Below, piece by piece: positions 9,417 to 17,722 of a DNA stretch of 64,000 nucleotides. The stretch is from positions 1,221,998-1,285,997 of the forward strand of contig QDFQ01000001.1 in assembly GCA_003075315.1 (NCBI GenBank), written 5' to 3'. Position 1 is the first letter of the stretch; each line of letters begins with the position of its first letter. This stretch comes from Arthrobacter sp. TPD3018 (GTDB lineage: Bacteria > Pseudomonadota > Alphaproteobacteria > Sphingomonadales > Sphingomonadaceae). The translations under genes were made by a program, and so were the position numbers. The notes under the pieces are model-generated. The model did not search any database. It was not told the DNA's origin and saw nothing but the letters and a program-made list of their open reading frames with translations.

Positions 9417-10217
9417 TCAGTTGACGCTCAGGCTACCGCTGCCCGAGGCGCTGCCGCTGGCCGAGGCCGAGCGGTTGCCCGCGCTCGCGGAGCCGCTGCC
9501 ATTCGCGGAGCCCGAACCGGCAAGCGACCCACGCGTGCCGTTGGCCGCGCCGTTCGCGGCGCCTCCGGCTGCGAGCGCGCCTTCGTTCACCCGATTGCGG
9601 GTGGCATTGGCGGCCGTCGTGGTGCGGTCGCGGGCGGTCGCCGCGGTGGCAGCGGCGCGATCGCGCACCGCGCCGGCGGTCGAGGTCGCCCGGTTGCGCG
9701 CTGCCGTCGCGGTGGTTGTGGCGCGATCACGTGCGGCACCGGCCGTTGCCGCCGCGCCGTCTCGGGCGCCGCGCACGGTGTTGGCGACCTGATCGGTGCC
9801 GACCAGCTGGGCGTCGACGCCGCCGTTCGCGCTGCCGCTGGCCGAGCCGCTCTGGCGCAGCGCCCCGTTGAGCGCGCCGCCCCGCGGGCCGGTTGCGCCA
9901 AGGGCTCCGTCGGTGCTGCGGCTAACGCTACCGGCCAGGCCGCCATCGGCGCTGGCGCGGCCCGAGCGGGTGTCGATCGAGCGGCTGCCATGCGCCCGTG
10001 CCGCACCGTTGACGGTGTTCGACACGCGGCCGCTGGTCTGCCCGACGGTCGAGCCGAGCTGGCCTGCGCCGTTCAGCGTGCCCGACACGGCGCCGCCGAG
10101 GTTGCCGGCACCGCCCAGCGCGCCACCGACGCCGCCGCCGCCGAGCAGCTGCGCCGAGGCGGGGGCCGTCATCAGCATGGTCGTCGCGATCAGGGCGAAA
10201 CGGATGGTGGGGGTCAT
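9417..10217 (-). CDS. Secreted low-complexity protein with 11-residue repeats
   Basis: 266 residues starting at an ATG with a strong AAGGAG site 7 bases upstream; a longer ORF upstream lacks support. Residues 1-22 are a Sec signal peptide ending ASA, so the mature protein begins QLLGGGG. It is almost entirely Gly, Ala, Ser, Thr, Asn and Arg, with no cysteine. Residues 151-212 hold six consecutive 11-residue units of the form (A/V/T)-R-(D/N)-R-A-T-x-T-A-x-A, and the tail is a Gly-Ser-Asn repeat. I do not recognise a family. The 11-residue period suggests an extended helix or LEA-like chain. The neighbouring S8 protease has the same mature start (QLLGGG), and both lie beside an ECF sigma/anti-sigma pair. 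Confidence 0.75.
   Translation of the reverse strand: MTPTIRFALIATTMLMTAPASAQLLGGGGVGGALGGAGNLGGAVSGTLNGAGQLGSTVGQTSGRVSNTVNGAARAHGSRSIDTRSGRASADGGLAGSVSRSTDGALGATGPRGGALNGALRQSGSASGSANGGVDAQLVGTDQVANTVRGARDGAAATAGAARDRATTTATAARNRATSTAGAVRDRAAATAATARDRTTTAANATRNRVNEGALAAGGAANGAANGTRGSLAGSGSANGSGSASAGNRSASASGSASGSGSLSVN
9570..9767 (-). repeat. 33-base coding tandem repeat (six units)
   Basis: Six degenerate 33-base units inside the preceding gene encode the 11-residue repeats at residues 151-216. Each unit starts with a codon pair for small residue plus Arg, then Asp or Asn, then Arg (the first unit has Gly and the last has lost the Thr/Ala half). The DNA copies differ at many third positions, so the array is old or under selection at protein level. 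Confidence 0.8.
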
Positions 10218-10264
10218 GAGAAATCTCCTTTCGTCCGAGCCGGGGTGGGGGGACTGCCCGGCTT

Positions 10265-10293
10265 CCGAAAAGGACAACGATGGACCTTTTCGG
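10265..10293. promoter_or_regulatory. Inverted repeat between S8 protease and 11-mer-repeat gene
   Basis: Perfect 9-base arms CCGAAAAGG (10265-10273) and CCTTTTCGG (10285-10293) with an 11-base spacer, in the 98-base gap between the stop of the S8 protease and the start of the repeat protein (both minus strand). There is no T-run after it on the minus strand, so it is a better candidate for an operator or an RNA hairpin than for an intrinsic terminator. Confidence 0.5.
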
Positions 10294-10315
10294 TTTAATC
10301 CCGGCATCGCGAAAA

Positions 10316-11656
10316 TTATTTTAAGCCGACCGCTTTCGGGGGCGTGCGGCACGTGTCGCAGACGATGCCGCGACCGATGCGGCCGCCGCCGGGCTTGGCC
10401 TCTGCGGCAAGGGCGGCGGGCGTTCCGACGCGGGCGAGCGTCGCGGCGACGAGGGGGGCGGCGAAGCTGGTGCCGCGCAGCACCTCCCACCCGCCGCCGG
10501 GCACCGCGCCGACCATGTCCGCGCCGGGTGCCGCGTAATCGAGATGGAGCGGCTTGCCGGCCTCCATCAACGCTTTGCCCTTGGCGTCGACGCCGGTGAC
10601 GGCGATAACATCGGGGTAGGACGCGGGATATTGCGGCGGGGCGGCAGGGCCGTCGTTGCCGACCGCGGCGACGACGCGGATGCCCTTGGCGGTCAACGCG
10701 CGGACGCCCGCTGCGAGCAGCGGGTTGGGCGGGCCGACCAGGCTGATGTTGACGACCTTCGCGCCATTCTGGGCGAGCCAGGCCATGGCGCGGACGATGG
10801 CGACCGCCGAGCCGTTGCTGGCCGATCCACCATAGACGTCGGCGACGAGCAATCCGGCACCGGGCATCGCGCCATGGAAGGCACCGCTGCGCCCCACCAT
10901 CAACGACGCGACGGCGGTGCCGTGGCCGCTCGGCTTGGCCTCGCCCGCGAAGCCACGCTGCTCGATGGCGACGCCGGCGAAGGCGGGATGGTGGCCGACG
11001 CCGCCATCGATCAGGCCCATGCGCAACGGGGCGCTGCCCGTCGCCGCGCCGCCACCCGCCAGCGCGCCGGCCATAGCCGCCAGCGGTGCGTGGGCGGGTT
11101 CGTAGATCGCGTCGAGCGTGTAGGTGCCACCCGGATCGAGCGCGCGCAGCGTCTCGATCGCCTTGCGTACCGGCTTGCCGCGCGGCGGTGCGAGTATGGT
11201 GGTGGTGAGATCGAGGCCGTCGATCGTTTCGGTGCTGGTCAGCGTAAAGCCTGCGGCCTTCGCCTTTTCGAGCGTTTCGGGGGCGAGCGCCACCGCGAGG
11301 ATCACGTCACGCCGCACCGGATTGCCGTCGTCATCCACGTCCAGCGTCGCGCGGTTTGCGCGGACCAGCGTGCGCAGGCGCTCCTTGCGGAGCGCCAGCA
11401 AGTCGCGGGGGCTGAGCGCGCGCAACGCGCCATCGGCCATCAGCAGCGGTCCGCCGAGACCGGACGCCACGCCCTGCGATAGTGCGTCGGACGCGCGCTG
11501 CCGTGATCCGAGCATGCTGCCCGCGGCACGCTGCACGGTGTCGGTCACGCCGCCCAGCGGTGCCCCCAATCCGCCTGCCGGCAGGCCACCGCCCAATAGC
11601 TGCGCCGCAGCCGGACTGGCCAGACCGATCGTCAGCATCAGCGCCCATCGCTTCAT
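10316..11656 (-). CDS. Secreted S8 (subtilisin-like) serine protease
   Basis: 446 residues. Residues 1-18 form a Sec signal peptide (MKRWALMLTIGLASPAAA) and the mature chain starts QLLGGG. A propeptide-like region reaches about residue 205. The catalytic triad is visible: Asp217 in MGLIDGGVG, His245 in SGHGTAVAS and Ser397 in RGTSFAAP, with oxyanion Asn334 in VGNDGP. Two late cysteines (CDTC) may form a disulfide. The enzyme should act in the periplasm or outside the cell. The ATG has an AAGGAAG site upstream; the longer ORF upstream runs into the sigma-factor gene and is not used. It is divergent from an ECF sigma factor, 85 bases apart, with an inverted repeat between. Substrate unknown. 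Confidence 0.92.
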   Translation of the reverse strand: MKRWALMLTIGLASPAAAQLLGGGLPAGGLGAPLGGVTDTVQRAAGSMLGSRQRASDALSQGVASGLGGPLLMADGALRALSPRDLLALRKERLRTLVRANRATLDVDDDGNPVRRDVILAVALAPETLEKAKAAGFTLTSTETIDGLDLTTTILAPPRGKPVRKAIETLRALDPGGTYTLDAIYEPAHAPLAAMAGALAGGGAATGSAPLRMGLIDGGVGHHPAFAGVAIEQRGFAGEAKPSGHGTAVASLMVGRSGAFHGAMPGAGLLVADVYGGSASNGSAVAIVRAMAWLAQNGAKVVNISLVGPPNPLLAAGVRALTAKGIRVVAAVGNDGPAAPPQYPASYPDVIAVTGVDAKGKALMEAGKPLHLDYAAPGADMVGAVPGGGWEVLRGTSFAAPLVAATLARVGTPAALAAEAKPGGGRIGRGIVCDTCRTPPKAVGLK

Positions 11657-11685
11657 CTTTGTCTTCCTTTTTTGGCTCGCTCCAT

Positions 11686-11717
11686 GGATGAAACGACCGT
11701 TGGGTGACGTTTCATCC
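11686..11717. promoter_or_regulatory. Inverted repeat in the S8 protease/sigma-factor divergent region
   Basis: GGATGAAACG (11686-11695) and CGTTTCATCC (11708-11717) form perfect 10-base arms with a 12-base spacer; CCAT/ATGG extends both sides with a 2-base bulge (11682-11723). Each arm contains TGAAAC, the -35 consensus of several ECF sigma groups (best known from Bacillus SigW/SigM), one per direction. Spacing to a CGT -10 is short (13), so an operator for a dimeric regulator is an equal alternative. It covers ATG 11688 and therefore argues for the later sigma-factor start. Confidence 0.55.
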
Positions 11718-11741
11718 GCATGGACGAAGGACAGGGCCACT

Positions 11742-12221
11742 TTGGACGAAGTCGAGCGACGTTTGGCAAGCCTGTTGCCGCGGCTGAGGCGTTTTGCCCA
11801 TGGCCTGGCGCGCAGCGGCCCCGATGCCGACGATCTCGTGCAGGCGGCTGCGGAGCGCATGCTGAAGGCCCGCGACCAGTGGCAGCCGGGCACGCATTTC
11901 GAGGCCTGGGCCTATCGCGTGGTCCGCAATTTGTGGATCGATACGGCGCGATCCCGCCAGCGCCGCGAGGCGGTGCATGCGCCCGAGGAACAGGGGATGC
12001 TGGTCGGCGTGGCGGGCGATGCCGAGGCGCGGGTCGAGCTGACCTATCTGATGCGGGCCTTGGATCGCCTGCCCGACGAGCAGCGCGAGGCGGTGGTCCT
12101 GGTGATGATCGAGGGCAAAAGCTACGCCGAAGCGGCGGAGGTGCTCGAGGTGCCGATGGGCACGCTGACCAGCCGGCTGGTGCGCGGGCGGCAGGCATTG
12201 ATGGCGGCGGTGGAGGGTTGA
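11742..12221 (+). CDS. ECF-type RNA polymerase sigma factor
   Basis: 159 residues from TTG 11742. Region 2 is seen in LLPRLRRFAHGLARSGPDAD followed by DLVQAAAERML and the -10 recognition helix around AWAYRVVRNLWID; region 4 is LPDEQREAVVLVMIEGKSY, then AEAAEVLEVPMGTLTSRLVR with the helix-turn-helix that reads -35. There is no region 3, so it is a minimal extracytoplasmic-function sigma. An in-frame ATG at 11688 would give 177 residues but lies inside the inverted repeat and has no ribosome site; TTG 11742 has CAGGG five bases upstream. The anti-sigma gene follows after 3 bases. It probably drives itself and the divergent S8 protease. Confidence 0.88.
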   Translation: MDEVERRLASLLPRLRRFAHGLARSGPDADDLVQAAAERMLKARDQWQPGTHFEAWAYRVVRNLWIDTARSRQRREAVHAPEEQGMLVGVAGDAEARVELTYLMRALDRLPDEQREAVVLVMIEGKSYAEAAEVLEVPMGTLTSRLVRGRQALMAAVEG

Positions 12222-12224
12222 GCG

Positions 12225-12890
12225 ATGGGTGCTGATCCGGTGGACGAAGCGGCGATCATCGCCTGGGTCGATGGCGAACTGACCGGGGCGGAGGCCGCGC
12301 GGGTCGAGGCCGCGGTGGCCAACGATGCCGATTGGCGCGCGCTGGCCGACCGCCACCGTCGGATGAAGGCGCGCTTTGCCGCAGCCTTCGCTCCCCTGGC
12401 GCGGCCGCCGGCGGAGGTGATTTCGCTCGCCGACGTGCGGGCGCGGCGGGCGGCGAACGCGGTGCCGGCGCCCAGCCAGGGCTGGCGGCGCTGGGCGGCG
12501 GGCGGCGCGATCGCGGCGAGTCTGGTGGTCGGGCTGTTCGTCCTGCAGGATCGGGGCGGCTCGCCTGGTGGCGGCGTGCCGGCGCCGGTGGCGGTCGCGC
12601 TGAACGATCAATTGTCGGGCGACGCCGGGCCGGTGCGGGTCGCCTTGTCGTTCCGCGATCGGAAGGGGCAATATTGCCGCAGCTTCACGGGGGACACGCT
12701 GTCCGGAATCGCCTGCCGCGCGGGCACGGACTGGCAGATGCGCTACACTGCGCCCGGATCGGCGCCGGCGACCGACTATCGGATGGCAGGGACCGACGGG
12801 GCCCGGGCGACGGCGATCATGGGCATGATCGCCGGTGAGCCGCTCGACCGTGCGCAGGAGGACTCGGCGCGACGGGCGAACTGGCGCTAG
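12225..12890 (+). CDS. Membrane-bound anti-sigma factor
   Basis: 221 residues. The N-terminal part (DEAAIIAWVDGELTGAEAAR, then VEAAVANDADWRALADRHRR) has the look of anti-sigma domains that clamp ECF sigma factors in the cytoplasm, although no HxxxCxxC zinc motif is present. One transmembrane helix follows at about residues 89-105 (AAGGAIAASLVVGLFVL), then a periplasmic domain of about 115 residues with two cysteines (GQYCRSF and GIACRAG) that could form a disulfide. GGAGG nine bases before the ATG is a good ribosome site. Position right after the sigma gene is the main reason for the call. Signal release could involve proteolysis; the nearby S8 protease is an obvious but untested candidate. 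Confidence 0.82.
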   Translation: MGADPVDEAAIIAWVDGELTGAEAARVEAAVANDADWRALADRHRRMKARFAAAFAPLARPPAEVISLADVRARRAANAVPAPSQGWRRWAAGGAIAASLVVGLFVLQDRGGSPGGGVPAPVAVALNDQLSGDAGPVRVALSFRDRKGQYCRSFTGDTLSGIACRAGTDWQMRYTAPGSAPATDYRMAGTDGARATAIMGMIAGEPLDRAQEDSARRANWR

Positions 12891-13315
12891 ACGCAGATCG
12901 GGCGACCGTCGTCGGCCCATGCCGCGCTGACTGCGGCAAGGCTTGCCAATACCGGATCGACGCGGCGCACGCCGAGCAGGTCGCTCATCAGCAGCCGGGC
13001 GGTGTCGGGCGCGGTTTCGATGCGCGCGATCACGGTCAGCAAGGCGCGCTCGGCGGCGGTCATGCGCGCGCAGCAGCATGGCGCGATCGCGATCGTATCC
13101 GCGGCGGTCGTGGCCAGATCCGTCATCAGCGCGCGCATCAGCACCAGCGGGCGGCGGAAGCCCTCGCCGAACATCGTGAACAGCGCATGCGTAGCGCGCG
13201 CGTCATGCAACCCGTGCGCGCCCATGCGGCGCAGCGCAAACAGCGCGATTCGCGCATTGGGGCAGGCCGGTAGCGCATGCGGCAGTGCTGCGATGGTCGT
13301 AGTGATTTCTGACAT
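12887..13315 (-). CDS. Small sphingomonad protein, possibly DUF6628
   Basis: 142 residues, no signal peptide or membrane helix. It contains ACPNARIALFALRRMGAHGL and HALFTMFGEGFRRPLVLMRA near the start and an unusual triple cysteine (APCCCARMTAAER) in the middle. I associate this pattern with DUF6628, a family of unknown function in sphingomonads, but this is from memory and not certain. The ARMTAAER/LLTVIAR helix and paired helices suggest an all-alpha fold. It converges on the anti-sigma gene with a 4-base overlap of the stops. The ATG follows a GGAGTC-like site (AAGGAGTCGCCGC on the minus strand). Confidence 0.65.
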   Translation of the reverse strand: MSEITTTIAALPHALPACPNARIALFALRRMGAHGLHDARATHALFTMFGEGFRRPLVLMRALMTDLATTAADTIAIAPCCCARMTAAERALLTVIARIETAPDTARLLMSDLLGVRRVDPVLASLAAVSAAWADDGRPICV

Positions 13316-13383
13316 GCGGCGACTCCTTCGTTCGCCGCCGACACTCTTAAATCAGCTATTGCAAGTCAATCGCAATTAATCGG

Positions 13384-14697
13384 TCAGTCGGGTGCCTCGT
13401 CATTGCGGGCGAGCGCTTCACCGGCAAGGTAGAGCGAACCCGCGATCAGCACGACGTGCGGCGGCTCGGAAGCAAGTCTATCCAGCGCCGTTTCCAGGCT
13501 GTCGGCGGAGGTGGCGGCAAGGCCGAGCCGCTGGGCCACGGCGGCGAGGTCCGCCGGCGCATGGCAGGCGTGATTCGGGACGGGGACCGCCACGACGCGC
13601 GACACCATCGGTGCGAGTAAGCGCAGCACGCCCTCTGCATCCTTGTTCGACAGCATGCCGAGGACAAGCGTGACGGGGCGGCCATCGGCGATGCGGCTCA
13701 GGCTCTGGGCGACCGGGCGCGCTGCGGAGGGATTATGCGCGCCGTCGAGCCACAATTCGCTGCCGTCGGGAAGGCGCGCGTGGAGCGGGCCCTGGCCAAG
13801 CCGCTGCATACGTGCCGGCCAGCGCGCCCATTCCGCTGCCGCGCGCATCGCGGCTTCGGGAACATGGATCCCGCCCTGATGACGCAGCATGGCAAAGGCG
13901 AGCGCGAGGTTGCGCGTCTGGTGCGGGCCGACGAGGCGGGGGCGGGTGCTGACCAGGGTGAAGCCGGTGTCGCGATAGCGGACGGCATTGCGACTGGTGT
14001 CGCTCCACCACGCCGCGTTGCGGGCGAGGACGGGTGCTCCCGCCGCGTCGGCGACCGCGGCGATGCGGGCGGTGCAGGCGGCGGAATAGTTCATCGTGAC
14101 GAGCGGCACGCCGGCCTTGGCGATCCCGGCCTTCTCGCCGGCAATGTCGACTAGGCGGTTACCGAGGAAGGCCTCGTGATCCATGCCCAGCGCTGCGATG
14201 CCGGTGACGGCGGGGCGGCGGATGACGTTCGTGGCATCGAGCCGACCACCCAGGCCGACCTCGACGATCGTCGCGGCCGCGGGGGTGCGCGCGAAGGCGA
14301 GGAAGGCGGCGGCGGTCGTGATCTCGAAGAAGCTGGCGCCGATGCCGTCCGCATGATCGAGCACTTCGGCCAGCAACGCGGCGAGCGATGCGTCGTCGAT
14401 CAGCTCACCCGCGATTCGGATGCGTTCGTTGAACCGCACCAGATGCGGACTGGAGAAGACGTGGACGTCATGCCCTGCCGCCTCGATCGCGGCGCGAAGG
14501 AACGCGCAGGTGGAGCCTTTGCCGTTGGTGCCGGCGACGTGAAACACCGGCGGCAATGCGTCCTGCGGGTTGCCCAGCCGGTCGAGCAATCGCGTGATCC
14601 GCTCCAGACCCAGCGCGTCGGCCCCGGGCGACAATGCCCAGAGCCGGTCGAGCTGTGCCTGCACGGCAGGATCGGTCGAGATGGCGTGATCCGGCAC
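13384..14697 (-). CDS. folC: Bifunctional dihydrofolate synthase / folylpolyglutamate synthase
   Basis: 437 residues, Mur-ligase fold. P-loop GTNGKGST at residues 56-63, the second family signature FFEITTAAAFLAFA, and the LDGAHNPSAARP block in the C-terminal domain are all present. FolC adds glutamate to dihydropteroate and then extends polyglutamate tails on folates. The start codon is GTG. It is the last gene of the minus-strand block lapA-pyrF-trpF-trpB-trpA-accD-folC, 28 bases after accD, a conserved arrangement in Alphaproteobacteria. Confidence 0.95.
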   Translation of the reverse strand: MPDHAISTDPAVQAQLDRLWALSPGADALGLERITRLLDRLGNPQDALPPVFHVAGTNGKGSTCAFLRAAIEAAGHDVHVFSSPHLVRFNERIRIAGELIDDASLAALLAEVLDHADGIGASFFEITTAAAFLAFARTPAAATIVEVGLGGRLDATNVIRRPAVTGIAALGMDHEAFLGNRLVDIAGEKAGIAKAGVPLVTMNYSAACTARIAAVADAAGAPVLARNAAWWSDTSRNAVRYRDTGFTLVSTRPRLVGPHQTRNLALAFAMLRHQGGIHVPEAAMRAAAEWARWPARMQRLGQGPLHARLPDGSELWLDGAHNPSAARPVAQSLSRIADGRPVTLVLGMLSNKDAEGVLRLLAPMVSRVVAVPVPNHACHAPADLAAVAQRLGLAATSADSLETALDRLASEPPHVVLIAGSLYLAGEALARNDEAPD

Positions 14698-14725
14698 GGT
14701 GGCGCCCCGCTGCGGTTGGCTGGCG

Positions 14726-15580
14726 TCAGGCGGCGCGCATGGCCGTCAGATAGCCGATCACCGTCGCGAGCTGTTCGCGCAGGTTCCTGCGATGGACGAC
14801 CATGTCGAGCATGCCGTGATCCAGCAGATATTCGGCGCGCTGGAAGCCTTCGGGCAGTTTTTCCCGGATCGTATTCTCGATCACGCGCTGGCCAGCAAAA
14901 CCGATGAGCGCGTTGGGCTCCGAAATCTGCACGTCGCCCAGCATCGCATAGCTGGCGGTGACGCCGCCGGTCGTGGGATCGGTCAGCACGACGATATAGG
15001 GCAGACCGGCATCGTGCAGCATCTGGATCGCCACAGTGCTGCGCGGCATCTGCATCAGGCTGAGGATGCCTTCCTGCATGCGCGCGCCGCCGGCGGCGGT
15101 AAAGATGACGTACGGTGCCTTGTCGGCGATCGCGGCCTCGACGCCGCGGACGAAGGCTTCGCCGACCGCGAGGCCCATCGATCCGCCCATGAAGCCGAAG
15201 TCCTGAACGCCCATTACGACGCGGTTGCCGAGGATCGAGCCGCGGGCGTTGATAAGCGCGTCCTGCTCCTGCGCGGACGTGCGGGCCGCCTTCAGGCGAT
15301 CGGTATAGCGCTTGGAATCGCGGAACCTGAGCGGGTCTTCCGGCACGCGCGGTGCCGGCAGTTCGCTGCAGCTGCCTTCGTCGAGGATTTGCTTGAACCG
15401 CTCCTTCGGCCCGATGCGCTCATGGTGATCGCACTTCGGGCAGACGTAGAGGTTTTCCTCCAGCTCGCGGGTAAAGATCATCTGCCCGCAGCCCTTGCAC
15501 TTGTGCCAGAGGTTTTCCTCCGACGTTTCGCGCTTCGTGCCGAAGGGGAGGGCGTTGCGGACGCTGGTAATCCAGCTCAT
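14726..15580 (-). CDS. accD: Acetyl-CoA carboxylase, carboxyltransferase beta subunit
   Basis: 284 residues. A four-cysteine zinc finger is at the N-terminus (Cys28, Cys31, Cys47, Cys50 in CKGC and CPKC), followed by the crotonase-like carboxyltransferase domain with [20 protein letters not shown] and [19 protein letters not shown]. With AccA (39021-39968 here) it transfers the carboxyl group from biotin to acetyl-CoA to make malonyl-CoA, the first step of fatty-acid synthesis. The ATG overlaps the trpA stop by 4 bases. Confidence 0.97.
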   Translation of the reverse strand: MSWITSVRNALPFGTKRETSEENLWHKCKGCGQMIFTRELEENLYVCPKCDHHERIGPKERFKQILDEGSCSELPAPRVPEDPLRFRDSKRYTDRLKAARTSAQEQDALINARGSILGNRVVMGVQDFGFMGGSMGLAVGEAFVRGVEAAIADKAPYVIFTAAGGARMQEGILSLMQMPRSTVAIQMLHDAGLPYIVVLTDPTTGGVTASYAMLGDVQISEPNALIGFAGQRVIENTIREKLPEGFQRAEYLLDHGMLDMVVHRRNLREQLATVIGYLTAMRAA

Positions 15581-16377
15581 CGATTTACCTTTCGCGCAGA
15601 GGCCAGTGCCTCGCTCAGCGATTGAACATAGGTGCGGACGGCGTCGGGCGCACCGGCGCCGTGCTGCGCGACGATCTCGACGATCGCGGAGCCGACGACG
15701 ACGCCATCGGCGACGGCGCCGATCGCCGCGGCCTGCGCAGGCGTGCGGACGCCGAAGCCGACTGCGATCGGCAGGTCGGTTGCGGCCTTGAGGCGCGCGA
15801 CGGCCTGGTCGATCGAGCCCTGTGCCGCCTGTTGCAGGCCGGTGATGCCGGCGACGGAGACGTAATAGAGGAAGCCGCTGGCGCCATCGAGCACCTGCGG
15901 CAGGCGCGCCGCATCGGTGGTCGGCGTGGCGAGGCGGATCGGGTCGATGCCCTTGGCGCGGAGTGCCGGCCCGAGTGCATCGTCTTCTTCGGGTGGAATA
16001 TCGACGCAGATGATGCCGTCGACGCCGGCGTTCGCAGCGGCGTCAGCGAACCAGTCGGCGCCGCGACGGAGCATTGGGTTGGCATAGCCCATCAGCACCA
16101 GCGGCACGTCGGGGTGGCGCGCGCGGAAGGCGGCGGCGATCGACAGGATATCCGCCGTGCGCGTGCCAGCGGCGAGGCTGCGGATGTTCGCCGCCTGGAT
16201 CGCGGGGCCGTCGGCCATCGGGTCGGTGAACGGCATGCCGAGCTCGATCACGTCGGCGCCGCCCGCGACGAGCGCGTCGAGGATCGCGCCGGTGGCGTCC
16301 GGCGTGGGATCGCCGGCGGTGACGAAGGTCACGAGCGCCGGATGGTCTTTGGCGAAGGCAGCGGAAAGACGGGTCAT
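15577..16377 (-). CDS. trpA: Tryptophan synthase alpha subunit
   Basis: 266 residues, TIM barrel. Catalytic Glu45 (VIELGMPF) and Asp56 (TDPMADGP) match Glu49 and Asp60 of the Salmonella enzyme; the phosphate-binding GFGVRTPAQ and GSAIVEIV loops follow at the C-terminus. It cleaves indole-3-glycerol phosphate and passes indole to TrpB through the tunnel. It lies downstream of trpB with a 112-base gap holding a decayed repeat, and its stop overlaps accD. Confidence 0.97.
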   Translation of the reverse strand: MTRLSAAFAKDHPALVTFVTAGDPTPDATGAILDALVAGGADVIELGMPFTDPMADGPAIQAANIRSLAAGTRTADILSIAAAFRARHPDVPLVLMGYANPMLRRGADWFADAAANAGVDGIICVDIPPEEDDALGPALRAKGIDPIRLATPTTDAARLPQVLDGASGFLYYVSVAGITGLQQAAQGSIDQAVARLKAATDLPIAVGFGVRTPAQAAAIGAVADGVVVGSAIVEIVAQHGAGAPDAVRTYVQSLSEALASARKVNR

Positions 16378-16394
16378 GCCGCGCGTCCCCCGAA

Positions 16395-16478
16395 CGTCAT
16401 TGCGGCGCAGGTCTGAATCTCCGTGGGGCGGGCGTCATGCCTAACAACGGCAAGGCCACAGCCTGCGCTGGGGCGACG
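16395..16478. repeat. Decayed hairpin repeat of family C
   Basis: An 84-base segment between trpA and trpB starts CGTCATTGCGGCGCAGG and ends AGCCTGCGCTGGGGCGACG. Length, ends and the ATCTCC/GGCCACAGCC positions match the two clear family C copies (32120-32202, 40046-40128), but the arms have drifted. It is the only interruption in the otherwise overlapping trpF-trpB-trpA run. Confidence 0.5.
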
Positions 16479-16489
16479 AAGGGCGGCGG

Positions 16490-17722
16490 TCATATCGCCA
16501 CCCCCAGCGCGTTGGCGACGGTGAAGATGTCCTTGTCGCCGCGGCCGCACAGATTGGCGAGGATGATCTGGTCGCTGCGCATCGTCTTCGCGCGCTTCGC
16601 GACGGCGGCGATGGCGTGGGCGGGTTCAAGCGCGGGGATGATGCCCTCGGTCCGGCACAGCAGCTGAAAGGCGTCGAGCGCCTCCACGTCGGTGGCATTG
16701 GTATATTCGACGCGGCCGATGTCGCGCAGCCATGCGTGTTCGGGGCCGATGCCCGGATAGTCGAGGCCCGCCGAAATCGAATGGCCCTCTGCGATCTGGC
16801 CGTCCTCGTCCTGCAACAGATAGGTCTTGTTGCCGTGGAGCACGCCGGGGAAACCGCCCGCCAGGCTGGCGGCATGCTCGCTGCCCTCAAGGCCATGGCC
16901 TGCCGCCTCGACGCCGAGCATCGCAACATCCTTGTCGTCAAGGAACGGATGGAACAGGCCGATCGCGTTCGACCCGCCGCCGATCGCGGCGACGAGCAGG
17001 TCGGGAAGCTTGCCCGTGCGCTCGAGCAGCTGCGCGCGCGCTTCGCGACCGATGATGCTCTGGAAGTCGCGGACCAGTTCCGGGTACGGGTGCGGGCCGG
17101 CGGCGGTGCCGATGATGTAGAAGGTGTCGTGGACGTTCGCGACCCAGTCGCGCAGGCCCTCGTTCATCGCATCGGACAGCGTCTGGGCGCCGCTGGTGAC
17201 GGGGCGGACTTCCGCGCCCAGCAGCTTCATGCGGAAGACGTTGGGCTGCTGCCGCTCGACGTCCTTCGCGCCCATGTAGATGACGCAGGGCAGACCGAAG
17301 CGCGCGCAGACCGCAGCGGTGGCGACGCCATGCTGGCCGGCACCGGTCTCGGCGATGATCCGCGTCTTGCCCATGCGAATCGCGAGCAGGATCTGGCCGA
17401 TGCAATTGTTGATCTTGTGCGCGCCGGTGTGGTTGAGCTCGTCGCGCTTGAACCAGACCTGCGCGCCCATGCCGGGCTCGGCGCCGTCGCGCAGCGCTTC
17501 GCTCAGTCGCTCGGCGTGATACATCGGGCTGGGACGACCGACGTAATGCGTCATCAGATCGTCGAACTGCGCGGCGAAGGCCGGATCCGCCTTGGCGGCG
17601 CGATATTCGCGCTCCAGGTCGAGGATCAGCGGCATCAGCGTTTCGGCGACATAGCGGCCGCCGAACTGCCCGAAGTGACCGCGATCGTCAGGCTGCGCGC
17701 GGAAGGAGTTGGGGGCGTTCAT
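16490..17722 (-). CDS. trpB: Tryptophan synthase beta subunit
   Basis: 410 residues. The PLP lysine is Lys103 in [10 protein letters not shown]; the phosphate cradle GGGSNAIG is near residue 245. It also carries GRYVAETLM at the N-terminus and [13 protein letters not shown]. It condenses indole with serine to give tryptophan in the alpha2-beta2 complex. The start overlaps the trpF stop by 4 bases (ATGA). Length and motifs fit the TrpB1 group that pairs with TrpA, not the stand-alone TrpB2. Confidence 0.98.
   Translation of the reverse strand: MNAPNSFRAQPDDRGHFGQFGGRYVAETLMPLILDLEREYRAAKADPAFAAQFDDLMTHYVGRPSPMYHAERLSEALRDGAEPGMGAQVWFKRDELNHTGAHKINNCIGQILLAIRMGKTRIIAETGAGQHGVATAAVCARFGLPCVIYMGAKDVERQQPNVFRMKLLGAEVRPVTSGAQTLSDAMNEGLRDWVANVHDTFYIIGTAAGPHPYPELVRDFQSIIGREARAQLLERTGKLPDLLVAAIGGGSNAIGLFHPFLDDKDVAMLGVEAAGHGLEGSEHAASLAGGFPGVLHGNKTYLLQDEDGQIAEGHSISAGLDYPGIGPEHAWLRDIGRVEYTNATDVEALDAFQLLCRTEGIIPALEPAHAIAAVAKRAKTMRSDQIILANLCGRGDKDIFTVANALGVAI

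Noticed and set aside
9194..9424. 76-residue plus-strand ORF between the MFS gene and the repeat gene
   Set aside because: Runs over a clear minus-strand terminator and has no family match or ribosome site.
11688..11690. ATG start for the ECF sigma factor
   Set aside because: Lies inside the inverted repeat and has no ribosome site; TTG 11742 preferred, though not proved.
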